Source: Pseudomonadales bacterium (lineage in GTDB: Bacteria > Pseudomonadota > Gammaproteobacteria > Pseudomonadales > Azotimanducaceae). Taken from it: a stretch of DNA of 64,000 nucleotides. Made by a program: the position numbers and the translations under genes. This document shows positions 16,672 to 26,587 of this stretch, one piece after another. Location: NCBI GenBank assembly GCA_028285415.1, contig JANQPF010000032.1:1-64000 (forward strand), given 5' to 3'. The notes under the pieces were generated by a model. That model saw nothing but the letters and a program-made list of their open reading frames with translations, searched no databases and was not told the origin of the DNA. Each line of letters opens with the position of its first letter. Position 1 is the stretch's first letter.

Positions 16672-17607
16672 ATGTCTGATCTGCCATTCTGGTTCGAACA
16701 AGCGCTGGACACCCCCTCGTCCACCGGCAGCGTGACCGTCGACGGCGCCAACATCGTCTTCGAAACCTGGGGTGACGTAGGTCATCCGGGGATTGTGCTC
16801 ATTCACGGTAGCAACGCGCATCTCGAATGGTGGCGATTCACCGCACCGTTCCTCGCGGACAAGTTTCGCGTCGCAGCGCTCGACCTGTCCGGCAACGGCG
16901 ATAGCGACTGGCGCGATCGCTATAGCGGCAAGCTCTTCGCGGACGAAGTCTGGGCCGTGTGCCAGGCGGCTGAGCTCGGGCCCAGTCCTTTTGTGGTCGG
17001 CCACAGCTTTGGCGGCTTTGTTGCGCTCGAGACCGGTCACCATCACAGCGCCGAGCTCGGCGGCATCCTCTTCATGGACTTCACCACCGCACCGCCTGAG
17101 CAGTATCTCGAGTGGGGTATGCGTGCGAATCGCGAAGGCGTAAAGCCCGGTCGTAAGCTGCGTGTGTATGAGGAAAAAGATGCCGCGCTCGGCCGCTTCC
17201 GATTGATCCCCGAACAACCCGGCGTGCATCCGGCCGTGCTCCGGCACATGGCGGAATATGGGCTCAAGGCCGTCGACGGCGGTTGGACGTGGAAGTTCGA
17301 CCCCACGCTCTTCGATCATCTGGAAATGGGCATCGATCAGCGCGACAAGTTTGCGGGATTGAAGTGCCCGAGCGCTTTGATGCTGGGTGAGCACAGCGAA
17401 GACGAAGGCGCGTTTTACGCAGATCACATGCTGGCAATCACAGGCGGGCTGCTGCCGGCAATCACCCTGCCCGGCACCTACCACCACCTGATGTTCGACG
17501 ATCCATTGAGCGTTGCCATGGCAACCAAGCTGCTGCTGCTCGAGTGGCGAAGACAGCAGCATCAGGCTCAATACCACCAACATCTTTCCGAGGTAACCCA
17601 TGAGTGA
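16672..17607 (+). CDS. Alpha/beta hydrolase
   Basis: 311 residues. It has the oxyanion-hole motif LIHGSNAHLEWW, the nucleophile elbow GHSFGGFVAL, and an acid and His near the C-terminus (MLGEHSED; YHHLMFDDP). It has no signal peptide, so it is a cytoplasmic esterase or C-C bond hydrolase; the substrate is unknown. The ATG at 16672 is taken as start; an in-frame GTG at 16642 would add ten residues. The RraA-like gene starts inside its last eight bases, so the two are translationally coupled and may act in sequence on a carboxylic acid. Confidence 0.88.
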   Translation: MSDLPFWFEQALDTPSSTGSVTVDGANIVFETWGDVGHPGIVLIHGSNAHLEWWRFTAPFLADKFRVAALDLSGNGDSDWRDRYSGKLFADEVWAVCQAAELGPSPFVVGHSFGGFVALETGHHHSAELGGILFMDFTTAPPEQYLEWGMRANREGVKPGRKLRVYEEKDAALGRFRLIPEQPGVHPAVLRHMAEYGLKAVDGGWTWKFDPTLFDHLEMGIDQRDKFAGLKCPSALMLGEHSEDEGAFYADHMLAITGGLLPAITLPGTYHHLMFDDPLSVAMATKLLLLEWRRQQHQAQYHQHLSEVTHE

Positions 17608-18307
17608 GCTGACCGAACAACTGATTGCAGATCTGCAGTCGCTGGACACCCCGACGGTCTGCAACGCGCTGGAGGTGGTGGCGCCGGAACGAAGAGGTTT
17701 CGGCTATACCACGCAACCGCTCGTCTGCGCTCGACCCGAGCTGCCGCCGATGGTGGGTATCGCACGCACGGCAACCATCCGCTCAGCCCACCCCTCGCAT
17801 CTCAAAGGCAGCGCCGCGCGTGAACTCAACGACGGCTACTACGCGTACGTCGACAACGGCCCGAAACCGAGCATCATGGTCATTCAGGATCTCGACGGCG
17901 CACAGCGCGGCTATGGCTCCTGGTGGGGTGAGGTCAATTCTAACGTTCACAAAGGTCTGGGGTCGCTCGGCGTCATTACCGACGGAAGCGTCAGGGACCT
18001 GCCCGACGTGGCGGAAGGATTTCAGATGATGGCAGACCGGGTCGGTCCGTCCCATGCGTTCGTGCACGTGGTCGGCTACGGACAACCGGTCACGGTTTCC
18101 GGTATGCGGGTTGCAAGCGGCGAGTTGATCCACGCGGATCAGCACGGCGCTGTTGTCATTCCGTGGGAAGTTGCGGACCAGGTGCTGGCTGCGGCGAAGG
18201 ACATCGCGGCTGGCGAGGCGGTCATCATCGAGGCATCTCAGCAACCCGGATTCGACATCAACAAGCTACGTCAGGCCTGGGGCGACGCTGCTGAGCTCAA
18301 GCACTGA
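17600..18307 (+). CDS. RraA-family protein (possible 4-hydroxy-4-methyl-2-oxoglutarate aldolase-like)
   Basis: 235 residues of the RraA/HMG-aldolase fold. Family blocks are LDTPTVCNALE, ARTATIRSAHPS, GSWWGEVNSNVHKGLGSLGVITDGSVRDLPDV and GELIHADQHGAVVIPWEVADQVL (read in parts). The G-x-R-D segment and downstream acidic residues resemble the metal site of class II pyruvate aldolases such as HMG aldolase. Proteins of this family are often misnamed demethylmenaquinone methyltransferase. It overlaps the alpha/beta hydrolase upstream by eight bases and the convergent transporter gene by eleven bases. A retro-aldol or decarboxylation step in the same pathway as the hydrolase is plausible. Confidence 0.85.
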   Translation: MSELTEQLIADLQSLDTPTVCNALEVVAPERRGFGYTTQPLVCARPELPPMVGIARTATIRSAHPSHLKGSAARELNDGYYAYVDNGPKPSIMVIQDLDGAQRGYGSWWGEVNSNVHKGLGSLGVITDGSVRDLPDVAEGFQMMADRVGPSHAFVHVVGYGQPVTVSGMRVASGELIHADQHGAVVIPWEVADQVLAAAKDIAAGEAVIIEASQQPGFDINKLRQAWGDAAELKH

Positions 18308-19631
18308 TCCGTACGCGCTCTCCTGAGTCCGAGAGCTGTGCAACAATCTCCGCGTGCCGCTCGCTGTCGAGGCGATAGAGCTTTGTCAGCACGATCAAGA
18401 TCACCATGATGCCAATCGGCAGGAGCGTGAGCACGCCGTGTATGGCCTGCAGCGCCTCAGCCGTTTGCGGCTGATTGGCCACATATCCCGCCAATCCCAG
18501 GATGAACGCCACACCGGCGCCACCGATGGTCTTGGCCAGCTTCTGGAAGAAACTGGCGGTGGAGAAGATGGCGCCGTCAGCGCGCACGCCGTGGCGCAGC
18601 TCCGCATATTCCACCGTATCGGGAATCATCGCCCAACCCAGCACCGCCACCGGCGTTCCGCCGAGCGCAACCAGGCAGCCCCAGAAGAAAATACCCCCAA
18701 TCTGATCGTAGGGCGTGAGGTAAAACCCGATACAGGCGGCAATCGTGAGATACGCACCCAGTCGCGTGGCGCCCGCCTTGCCATAGCGTTCCGCCAGATA
18801 GGGCACCGCCCAGATTCCCAGCAGCATGCACCCAAGCGTCAGGCCGAAGAACCAGGCGATGAGCCCCGGATCACCCACGTTGTAGATGAAGAAATAGGCG
18901 GTTGTCGCCTGGCGCACCGTGAAACTCAACATGCCGCAGGAGAAGATGCCGATGACGATAAGAAGCGGTGGGTTCAGCGCAATCGCCCGGAGACTGTCCT
19001 TGAGCGCAAGCTCCTGCTTCGGCGGCTGCACGATTTCGTCCGTGGATGCGTGTGTGACCCACAGGAGCAGCGTGGCAATCACCGCAAAAACCATCATCAG
19101 AACCTGGAATCCGGTTGCCTGGTCTTCGAACATGCCAACAAACGGCATGGTGCCCACCGAGACGAGAAAGCCACCCGCAAAGGCGCAGCCGATGCGATAG
19201 GTCGAAAGTTGCGTGCGATCGTCGTAGTCATCCGTCAATGATGCCGTCAGCGTGGCATAGGGAATCGTCACCGCCGTATAGATGAGGCCGAAGAGGATGT
19301 AGGTGACATACGCCCACATCACCTTGCCGGCGTCATCGAAGTCTGGAACCGTAAATGTCAGGACCGAGATCAAACCCAACGGGACCGCGCCAAAGAGAAT
19401 GTAGGGTCGCATCCGGCCCCATCGACTGCGCGTGCGCTCAGCGATGGCGCCCATGACCGGATCCGTCACCGCATCAATGAAACGCGCCACGGCGAAGACG
19501 CTACCGGCGGCCACCGCGCTGATGCCCAGCACGTCGGTATAAAAATACAGGAGATAGGTCATCACCGAGATGAAGTACAGATTGATGCCGAAGTCACCCA
19601 CTGCATAACCGGCGGCCGTGCGTAGCTTCAT
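18297..19631 (-). CDS. GPH-family (MelB-like) cation symporter, MFS superfamily
   Basis: A 444-residue inner-membrane transporter with about twelve hydrophobic segments. The N-terminal DFGINLYFISVMTYLLYFYTD and ARFIDAVTDPVMGAIAERTRSRWG match the glycoside-pentoside-hexuronide:cation symporter family, including the conserved Asp residues of the cation site. The substrate need not be a sugar, because GPH proteins in catabolic operons often carry organic acids. It is the last gene of a tight minus-strand operon (D-aminoacylase, CoA transferase, transporter); its start overlaps the CoA-transferase stop by four bases. Import of the substrate handled by those enzymes is the natural reading. Confidence 0.9.
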   Translation of the reverse strand: MKLRTAAGYAVGDFGINLYFISVMTYLLYFYTDVLGISAVAAGSVFAVARFIDAVTDPVMGAIAERTRSRWGRMRPYILFGAVPLGLISVLTFTVPDFDDAGKVMWAYVTYILFGLIYTAVTIPYATLTASLTDDYDDRTQLSTYRIGCAFAGGFLVSVGTMPFVGMFEDQATGFQVLMMVFAVIATLLLWVTHASTDEIVQPPKQELALKDSLRAIALNPPLLIVIGIFSCGMLSFTVRQATTAYFFIYNVGDPGLIAWFFGLTLGCMLLGIWAVPYLAERYGKAGATRLGAYLTIAACIGFYLTPYDQIGGIFFWGCLVALGGTPVAVLGWAMIPDTVEYAELRHGVRADGAIFSTASFFQKLAKTIGGAGVAFILGLAGYVANQPQTAEALQAIHGVLTLLPIGIMVILIVLTKLYRLDSERHAEIVAQLSDSGERVRISA

Positions 19632-20821
19632 GCGCTGACGGTACCCGCCTCGATCAGCGCTTCGATCCGCCGCTCGTCAACGCCAAGTTCTCCCAGGACG
19701 CTGCGCGTGTCCGCACCGGTATCGGGCGCAGCGCGGTCGAAGTGATCGGGATGCGGAAAAGACGACAGATTAATTGGTGAGCGAACGAGGTTCAGATCAC
19801 CCATCTCGGGGTGCGGCGCCGGCACGGCCATCCGCAGGAATCTGACCTGCTCGTCATCGAAGCCCTCACCTATCGTATTGATTGGACCACACGGCACGCC
19901 GGCCTTGTTCAAGCGATCAACCAGTTCAACAACCGTGAAGCGGCGGGTGACCGCGGTCATGTCCCGTTTCACCTGGTCTTTGTGCTCAATGCGGGATTTC
20001 GGGCTCTGATAGTCCGGATGTGCAAAAAGCTCACGGGCCTCCAGCGCGTCGCAAAAACGCTGCCACATGACGTCGCCGAATGCCGCCAGATTGACATGAC
20101 CGTCGGCGGCTTCAAACGTGCCCATTGGCACCTGTGTCGGATGATCGTTACCCTGCTGACCCGCTACTTCACCGGACATCGTGTAGCGCGCGCCCTGGAA
20201 ATCGAGTTTGCACATCATGGCCTCGAGGAGCGATGTGTGCACCCACTGGCCTTCACCCGTGCGCTCGCGATGCAGGAGTGCCAGCAAAATCCCCTGACCT
20301 AAAAACATGCCTGCGGACGTGTCGCTGACGGCTATGCCAACGCGCATGGGGCCGCGTCCCTGCTCGCCGGTGACGGACATGAGGCCGCTCATACCCTGGA
20401 TAATTTGGTCCACGCCGGGACGAGTGGCGTAGGGGCCATCTTGGCCGAAACCAGAGATGCTGGCATAAATCAGCCTGGGGTTGAGTGCCCGCAGCGTCTC
20501 GTAATCGACACCCAGCCTGAATTTGACGTCGCTGCGAAAATTTTCCACCACAACGTCCGCGTTTCCGGCGAGCTCGTAGAAGAGCGCCTGACCCGCTTCG
20601 CTCTTGAGATCCACCGCCAGCGAGCGCTTGTTGCGATGCAGATTCTGCTCGTCGGGTCCATGCCGCCCACCGGTTGCAGAACGGCCTTTGCCGTCCTTAC
20701 GACGCGGCGGCTCGATCTTGATGACGTCCGCACCCCAGTCAGCAAGGAGGCGCACGGCAGTAGGCCCGGCCCGCGCGATGGTCAGATCCAGTACCCGCAG
20801 GCCTTGCAGCGGTCCGTCCAC
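19628..20821 (-). CDS. CaiB/BaiF family CoA transferase
   Basis: A 397-residue class III CoA transferase. Signatures are LRVLDLTIARAGPTAVRLLADWGADVIKIEPP (read in parts), RNKRSLAVDLKSEAG and the GVDQIIQGMSGLMSVTG segment with the catalytic Asp. It starts with GTG one base after the D-aminoacylase stop and overlaps the transporter start by four bases. This gives an operon for an acid that is released from an N-acyl amino acid or imported, then activated to its CoA thioester. It is a separate lineage from the paralogue at 12.9-14.1 kb. Confidence 0.92.
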   Translation of the reverse strand: MDGPLQGLRVLDLTIARAGPTAVRLLADWGADVIKIEPPRRKDGKGRSATGGRHGPDEQNLHRNKRSLAVDLKSEAGQALFYELAGNADVVVENFRSDVKFRLGVDYETLRALNPRLIYASISGFGQDGPYATRPGVDQIIQGMSGLMSVTGEQGRGPMRVGIAVSDTSAGMFLGQGILLALLHRERTGEGQWVHTSLLEAMMCKLDFQGARYTMSGEVAGQQGNDHPTQVPMGTFEAADGHVNLAAFGDVMWQRFCDALEARELFAHPDYQSPKSRIEHKDQVKRDMTAVTRRFTVVELVDRLNKAGVPCGPINTIGEGFDDEQVRFLRMAVPAPHPEMGDLNLVRSPINLSSFPHPDHFDRAAPDTGADTRSVLGELGVDERRIEALIEAGTVSA

Positions 20822-20822
20822 G

Positions 20823-22523
20823 TCAGCCCCGGATCAGGCGGCCAGGCAACGCGTCCGTGGCTTCGCTATTCACGTAGGTGACCTCGCCGGAAACGATCGT
20901 TGCCAGATAACCGTCGGCGCGTTGCTGAAGACGCGCACCGCCGGCGGGCAGGTCATGGACAATCTCGGGCGCCCGGACCTTGAGATTGTCGAAGTCGATG
21001 ACGTTGATGTCCGCCTTCATCCCCGGTTCGAGCGTGCCGCGGTCGGTAAGCTCAACCGCCCGCGCCGTGTCGTGAGTCTGTCGCTTGACGAGCGTTGCCA
21101 GGTCTATCTGCTCACCGCGGGTACGATCCCTGCCCCAGTGGGTGAAGAGCGTCGTGATGAAGCTGGCGTCACAGATTGTGCCGACATGCGCCCCGCCGTC
21201 ACCCAGGCCCATAACCGTGTTGTCGTTCATGATCATCTCGCGGCAGCAGTCGAGATTATTTTCCGCATAGTTCGCAAACGGCGTATACAGAATGTTCGTA
21301 CCGCCGTTGGCGATGAGCTGATCGTAAACAAAGTCCCAGGGATCGCAGCCGGCCCTGAGCGCCTGCGCGTGCAGCGAGTCCTCCGGCGCGGGCTCGTAGT
21401 CGGGCGGATCGCCCAGCAACCATATCTTGCGGCCTTCATCCATCAGCTTGAAGAGCCGCGCAAATCCGGCGCCGGTGTCTTCGCTCAGAATGCGGGCGCG
21501 GCGCTCAGAATCTTTGAGCGCGGCAACCTTCTCCGCCAGGGGCAGCTTCGCCACTTCCATAAATGACTGGCGGGTCGTGAACGGCGCAAGCGTGGTGGTC
21601 AGGCCAAGGAGAATGCCGATCGGACGGGGCGCCACCTGACCGCGCATGACCAGACCGTCGGCGCTCGCATGCTCAATCTGCGACAGCACCTTCTTCCAGC
21701 CGTGGGGGCTCAACCCTTGCGCCAGCGATATGGACATGGGACGTCCCGAGTGGGCAACCATGCTGCGTAACAATCTGAACTCATCCTCCAGATCGTCAAA
21801 ATCGGAGATCATTTCCATCACGCCGCGGCCCGCAGTTTTCAGCGCATCGGCAAAGCCCATGAGCTCATCGATCTCAGCAGTCAGAGACGGCGTCGGCGCG
21901 CCTCTGGAACTTCGGTGATTCAGCGTCCGGGAGCTCGTGAATCCGAGCGCGCCCGCTTCGATCGCTTCCTGCGTGAGCGTGCGCATGGCGGCAATGTCGT
22001 CAGCGTTCGCCGGTTCACGATCGGCACCCCGCTGGCCCATCACATACACCCTGAGTGCGGCATGGGGTACCTGCGCACCGATGTCCATGTCGAACTGACG
22101 CTCCCCGAGGAAATTCATGTACTCCGGAAAAGACTCCCATGCCCAGGGTAGACCTTCGTGCAACGCAACGCCGGGAATGTCTTCGACACCCTCCATGAGC
22201 TCGATCAAGAGGTCATGGTCGGAGGGTCGAACCGGAGCAAATCCTACGCCGCAGTTTCCCATGACAACGGTGGTCACGCCGTGATGACTCGAGGGGGAAA
22301 GACGATTGGCCCAGGTGGCCTGGCCGTCGTAGTGAGTGTGTATGTCAACGAAGCCCGGCGTGACAATGGCGCCGTCTGCATCAATTTCCCGCGCCCCGGC
22401 CCCGCTGATTACACCAACTTCGGCGATGCGGCCGTCACGTACGGCCACATCGGCGCTGCGGCCGGCCGCCCCGGTCCCGTCGTGCACGGTGCCGCCACGC
22501 ACCACCAGATCGTATTCGCTCAT
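20823..22523 (-). CDS. N-acyl-D-amino-acid deacylase-like amidohydrolase
   Basis: A 566-residue metal-dependent amidohydrolase of the D-aminoacylase branch. Visible are VVRGGTVHDGTGAAGRSADVAV at the start, the metal-binding DIHTHYDGQATW, MGNCGVGFAPV with the bridging Cys seen in D-aminoacylases, and LGDGGAHVGTICDASF with the catalytic Asp region late in the chain. It hydrolyses N-acyl-D-amino acids or related amides, and no signal peptide is seen. A GGGGAGA site precedes the ATG. It is the first gene of the operon with the CoA transferase and GPH transporter. Confidence 0.9.
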   Translation of the reverse strand: MSEYDLVVRGGTVHDGTGAAGRSADVAVRDGRIAEVGVISGAGAREIDADGAIVTPGFVDIHTHYDGQATWANRLSPSSHHGVTTVVMGNCGVGFAPVRPSDHDLLIELMEGVEDIPGVALHEGLPWAWESFPEYMNFLGERQFDMDIGAQVPHAALRVYVMGQRGADREPANADDIAAMRTLTQEAIEAGALGFTSSRTLNHRSSRGAPTPSLTAEIDELMGFADALKTAGRGVMEMISDFDDLEDEFRLLRSMVAHSGRPMSISLAQGLSPHGWKKVLSQIEHASADGLVMRGQVAPRPIGILLGLTTTLAPFTTRQSFMEVAKLPLAEKVAALKDSERRARILSEDTGAGFARLFKLMDEGRKIWLLGDPPDYEPAPEDSLHAQALRAGCDPWDFVYDQLIANGGTNILYTPFANYAENNLDCCREMIMNDNTVMGLGDGGAHVGTICDASFITTLFTHWGRDRTRGEQIDLATLVKRQTHDTARAVELTDRGTLEPGMKADINVIDFDNLKVRAPEIVHDLPAGGARLQQRADGYLATIVSGEVTYVNSEATDALPGRLIRG

Positions 22524-22646
22524 GGGAATCTCCCCTCGATTCGTCTCAAGCTCAACCGGATCTTTCTACCACAAAAGCCATTCGCGGGTAACGCAAAATG
22601 CTAAAGTGTCGATCAGAGTCATTTCAGAACCGCCCCGGGAGAGCGC

Positions 22647-24461
22647 ATGCGCAAGGCCGCCATCATCCTCATTGTCATCGGCATCGTCGTCGTCATCGGC
22701 GCAAACCTCTTCATTGGTACGCAGCCCGAACCCGAGGTGGCACCGGTGCGGGACGACACCACCGTGCGCAGGACGCTGGCAGGCGAGGTGGTCGGTTTCC
22801 GCGACCGCTACGGAGCACGCTCCTGGCAGGGTGTACCGTTTGCCGAACCGCCCGTGGGAGATCTGCGCTGGCGGGCACCACAGCCACCCTCCGCCCGGGA
22901 GGGCGTCCTGGAAGCGCTGGCGCCGGGCAACCTCTGCCCGCAGTTTGCCTCACTGCTGAGCGGTGCCGGTGAAGACGCCCTGCCCGGCTCGGTGACTGGC
23001 GACGAAGACTGCCTGTACCTCAACATCTGGTCTCCGCCGAACGCCGCGAGTCTGCCGGTCATGTTCTGGATCCACGGCGGCGGCAACACCATCGGTCACG
23101 GCGGCAGCTACAACGGATCAGCGCTCGCCGTAAATCGCGACGTCGTGGTTGTGACCATCAATTACCGGCTGGGCGTGTTCGGCTGGTTCAGCCACCCCGC
23201 ACTAGACACCGGTAACCCGCTGCACGATTCAGGTAACTACGGCACCCTCGACGTCATCCGCGCGCTCGAATGGGTGCAGGACAACATCGCGGAATTCGGC
23301 GGCGATCCCGGCAACGTCACGGTGTTCGGCGAATCCGCCGGTGCAAGAGATACCCTCGCTATGATGGCCTCACCGCTCGCAACGGATTTGTTCCACCGTG
23401 CCATCGTGCAGAGTGGCGGCTACCGTCATGAGTCCATGGCGAGCGCGCGCAACTTCAAGGACGAAGGCGGACATCCGATGAGCAGCGCGGAGCTCATGAA
23501 CCGGTTTCTCATCGCCGACGGATCGGTACCCGACCGTGACGCCGCCAAGCGTTTTCAAAACGACATGAATCCCTCGAGCATCCGCGAATACCTGTACTCC
23601 AAACCGGTAACGGAGTTTTTCAGCGAATTCGACGGCGGTGGTTTCGGCATGTACAACTCGCCTCGGGTCCTGGCTGACGGCCACGTGCTGCCGGACCTGC
23701 CGGTGGCAGAGATATTCGGCAATGCCGACAACCACAACGCGGTGCCCGTCATCCTCGGCACAAATCGCGACGAGCCTGCCATATTCATGGTGAGAAGCCC
23801 GGAATACACGACAAATCTGCTGGGGCTCTTCCCCCGGCTGAAAGACGAAGAGGAATACCTCAACCGGGTGAGATACGGCGCGCTGTCCTGGAAGGAGCGC
23901 GGCGTCGACAGCCTTGCCCAGTGGATGCGCGCGGCCGGCAACGAGCACGTTTACGCCTACCGTTTCGATTGGGACGAAGAGCCGAGCCAGTTCGGCTTCG
24001 ATCTCAGTAAAGCGCTGGGCGCAGCCCACGGCCTCGAGATTGCCTTTGCGTTTGGCGAGTTCGACGGCGGACTCGGCGTGGGATATCTCTACCCGGGCGA
24101 CGAGGCGCAGATGGCGCTTGCGGACAGCATGACATCCTACTGGAGCGAGTTTGCGTACAACGGCAGTCCAGCGCGCGGCCGAGACGGACAGGAGGTCGAA
24201 TGGCTCGCCTGGGGAACCAATGGCAAGCATTCGATCATTCTCGACTCACCCGCCGACCAGGGTATTTTGATGTCGGAAGGCATTGTAACGAAAGCGTCGA
24301 TCAAGGCAGAGCTTGCCGCTGACGCGGGATTCAGCGATGGCACTCTGAAATGCGAGTTGTACGCCACGACCTTCCGCGGCGAGGACTTTGTCCAGTCGGA
24401 ATACGAGGCGCTCGATCCTGCCTGTGCCGGACTAGACCCGAGCGGCCTTTCGGCCTTCTGA
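22647..24461 (+). CDS. Type B carboxylesterase, membrane-anchored or exported
   Basis: A 604-residue carboxylesterase/cholinesterase-family enzyme. A hydrophobic N-terminal segment (AAIILIVIGIVVVIGANLF) serves as an uncleaved anchor or signal. The catalytic fold follows: GIPFAEPP-like block (VPFAEPPVGDLRW), EDCLYLNIW, oxyanion hole HGGGNTIG, nucleophile Ser in FGESAGARDT and a late acid and His (AAHGLEIAF). GESAGA marks the elbow. It probably cleaves lipophilic esters in the periplasm. The 3' end overlaps the convergent MFS gene by 30 bases. Confidence 0.92.
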   Translation: MRKAAIILIVIGIVVVIGANLFIGTQPEPEVAPVRDDTTVRRTLAGEVVGFRDRYGARSWQGVPFAEPPVGDLRWRAPQPPSAREGVLEALAPGNLCPQFASLLSGAGEDALPGSVTGDEDCLYLNIWSPPNAASLPVMFWIHGGGNTIGHGGSYNGSALAVNRDVVVVTINYRLGVFGWFSHPALDTGNPLHDSGNYGTLDVIRALEWVQDNIAEFGGDPGNVTVFGESAGARDTLAMMASPLATDLFHRAIVQSGGYRHESMASARNFKDEGGHPMSSAELMNRFLIADGSVPDRDAAKRFQNDMNPSSIREYLYSKPVTEFFSEFDGGGFGMYNSPRVLADGHVLPDLPVAEIFGNADNHNAVPVILGTNRDEPAIFMVRSPEYTTNLLGLFPRLKDEEEYLNRVRYGALSWKERGVDSLAQWMRAAGNEHVYAYRFDWDEEPSQFGFDLSKALGAAHGLEIAFAFGEFDGGLGVGYLYPGDEAQMALADSMTSYWSEFAYNGSPARGRDGQEVEWLAWGTNGKHSIILDSPADQGILMSEGIVTKASIKAELAADAGFSDGTLKCELYATTFRGEDFVQSEYEALDPACAGLDPSGLSAF

Positions 24462-25628
24462 TCCGTAGACAACCTCGTTACCCGGTGCTGGATCGCTGGG
24501 GATATTCTGTGCCAGCAACAGCGAACAGAGCGCAAAGCCCGCGCCAATGAAAAACACCAGCGAATTCGACTGTATCCACACGTAGCCCAGCAGCGCCGGG
24601 ATGATGACCGCAGCAATATGGTTGATGGTGAAAGACACCCCCGCGCTGCTGGCAAGATCCTTCGGATCCGCAATCTTGTGGAAGTACGTGCTCATGGCGA
24701 TATAGAGCGCAAAGAACATGTGATCGACGATGTAGAGCGCGGCGGCCAGATGCGCGTTCTCAACGAAGCCGTATGAGATGAATACGACAATGAGGCCAAC
24801 GTATTCGAACGTCAGGGCATTGCGCTCGCCAACCCGATGGATGATACGCCCGATGCGCTCGGCAAACAGCCAGTTGAACGCGTAGTTGACGAGAAAGAGC
24901 ACGGTCACCTGGGCCGCGCTGTAGCCGAACTTCTCCACCATGAGAAAAGCGGCGAATACCGTGAAGATCTGACGCCGCGCGCCGCTGAAAAAAGTGAGCG
25001 CGTAGTACAGCCAGTAGCGCTTTCTGAGCACCAGGGTCTTACGTTGCTCCGATTCGCTTTTGAAGTGCGGGAAACCGAGCCACATTACCAGCGCAAGCAA
25101 TGCGCAGACGCCCCCGGCCAGCAGGAAATTCCACTTGAACTCGAGGGCCAGCACTTCGAGGCAGACCCACAGCACCGCATAGACGAACAGCGACGTTATC
25201 GAACCAACGGCAATCAACCTGCCAAGCATCTGCGGCGCCTCGGCATGCGAAAACCACTGCAGCGACAACGACTGCTTGAGGGCTTCGAAGTAATGGAACC
25301 CAACGGACATGAGCACGGTCGTGCAGTAGAGACCAACGATGCTCGGGAAAAAGCCGGTCAACGCAACCCCGATACCGAGCATTGCCAATGACAGCACAGC
25401 AAACGTCTGTTCTTTCAGGACCAGCAGGACAAAGACGGTCGTGAACGCAAGAAACCCCGGGACTTCGCGCAGGCTCTGCAACCAGCCGATCTCCACGCCC
25501 GTAAAGGCGGCGCGTTCGACGGCAAAGTTGTTGAGCATGGCGGACCAGGCGTTGAACGCCACCGGCATGGCTATCGACATCAAAATGAGGAGCGCAAGCG
25601 GCGTGCGCCAGCGCGTCAGATCAGGCAT
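24432..25628 (-). CDS. MFS transporter
   Basis: A 398-residue protein of about twelve hydrophobic segments starting with a Leu/Ile-rich helix (TPLALLILMSIAMPVAFNAWS). Loop motifs such as FAERIGRIIHRVGERNALTF fit the major facilitator superfamily. No substrate signature is recognisable. It is encoded alone, divergent from the AEC transporter with 57 bases between starts, and overlaps the carboxylesterase gene tail to tail. Confidence 0.8.
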   Translation of the reverse strand: MPDLTRWRTPLALLILMSIAMPVAFNAWSAMLNNFAVERAAFTGVEIGWLQSLREVPGFLAFTTVFVLLVLKEQTFAVLSLAMLGIGVALTGFFPSIVGLYCTTVLMSVGFHYFEALKQSLSLQWFSHAEAPQMLGRLIAVGSITSLFVYAVLWVCLEVLALEFKWNFLLAGGVCALLALVMWLGFPHFKSESEQRKTLVLRKRYWLYYALTFFSGARRQIFTVFAAFLMVEKFGYSAAQVTVLFLVNYAFNWLFAERIGRIIHRVGERNALTFEYVGLIVVFISYGFVENAHLAAALYIVDHMFFALYIAMSTYFHKIADPKDLASSAGVSFTINHIAAVIIPALLGYVWIQSNSLVFFIGAGFALCSLLLAQNIPSDPAPGNEVVYGSEGRKAARV

Positions 25629-25685
25629 TCCATCTCACCCCGGGCGATCGCGTAGAATAGAGGGTTTCCGCCCCGGATCCCACCG

Positions 25686-26567
25686 ATGCTGCAAGCCGTT
25701 CTTACGGTTGTCACTCCCGTTTTTCTGATTGCCGCCCTGGGTTTCATCTGGATCAGACGCGACCAGCCGTTCGATAACCACACCATCAGCAGCCTGGTCA
25801 TGTATCTGGGGAGCCCCTGCCTGATCTATTCGTCGCTGACCACGCACGCACCTAATCTGACGGTGCTCTTTGAAGTCGCCGGTGCGGCGCTTTTTGTCCT
25901 TGTCTCGAACGTGGCGCTGGCCTACGGTTTTCTGCGCCTGCGGGGCTGGCCCGTGGCGAGCTTTCTGCCTTCGCTGGTGCAGCCCAACGGCGGCAACATG
26001 GGTCTGCCGGTTGCGTTCCTGGCCTTCGGCGAAACGGGCCTTGCGCTCGGCATGGCGTATTTTTTTGTACTGTCCGTGTCGCAGTACACGCTCGGGCTGG
26101 CGGTGTCCTCGGGCACGTTTCAACCGACGCAGCTTCTGAAGCAGCCCGTCATCTGGGCAGTGCTGGTTGTGCTCCTCGTCCTGACGACGGGCTATCAGCC
26201 ACCACGCTGGTTCGAGGAGACCACGCGTCTCCTCGGCGGTCTGACCATTCCCGCCATGCTCCTGATGCTTGGCACCTCACTGGCGCGCCTCAACATCACC
26301 AACGTCGGTCAGAGCATGACCATTGCCGTCCTGCGGCTGCTCTTTGGTCTCACTCTGGGTTTGGCCGCCATCTGGCTGTTTGCTCTCGAAGGTGCGGTTG
26401 CCGGGATTGTGCTCCTGCAATCCACCATGCCGGCGGCTGTCTTCAACTACGTGTTTGCGGAACGCTACGGCCGCGATCCCGACAAGGTCGCCGCCGTCAT
26501 CCTGCAGAGCACGCTGCTTGCCGTCATCACGCTACCCATTCTAGTCGGGTGGGCCATGACGTTTTAG
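25686..26567 (+). CDS. AEC (auxin efflux carrier) family transporter
   Basis: A 293-residue membrane protein with about ten hydrophobic segments. The start (LQAVLTVVTPVFLIAALGF) and the paired broken-helix motifs (VQPNGGNMGLPVAFLAFGE and QSTMPAAVFNYVFAERYG) are typical of the AEC family, which exports or exchanges organic acids in bacteria (malonate and malate carriers among them). It is divergent from the MFS gene and convergent with the thioesterase gene, with a possible hairpin terminator between. Confidence 0.88.
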   Translation: MLQAVLTVVTPVFLIAALGFIWIRRDQPFDNHTISSLVMYLGSPCLIYSSLTTHAPNLTVLFEVAGAALFVLVSNVALAYGFLRLRGWPVASFLPSLVQPNGGNMGLPVAFLAFGETGLALGMAYFFVLSVSQYTLGLAVSSGTFQPTQLLKQPVIWAVLVVLLVLTTGYQPPRWFEETTRLLGGLTIPAMLLMLGTSLARLNITNVGQSMTIAVLRLLFGLTLGLAAIWLFALEGAVAGIVLLQSTMPAAVFNYVFAERYGRDPDKVAAVILQSTLLAVITLPILVGWAMTF

Positions 26568-26587
26568 CGAGCGGGCCTGCTGACTGC

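Noticed and set aside
17600-18307. Demethylmenaquinone methyltransferase (MenG)
   Set aside because: A historic misannotation for RraA-family proteins; no methyltransferase motif is present.
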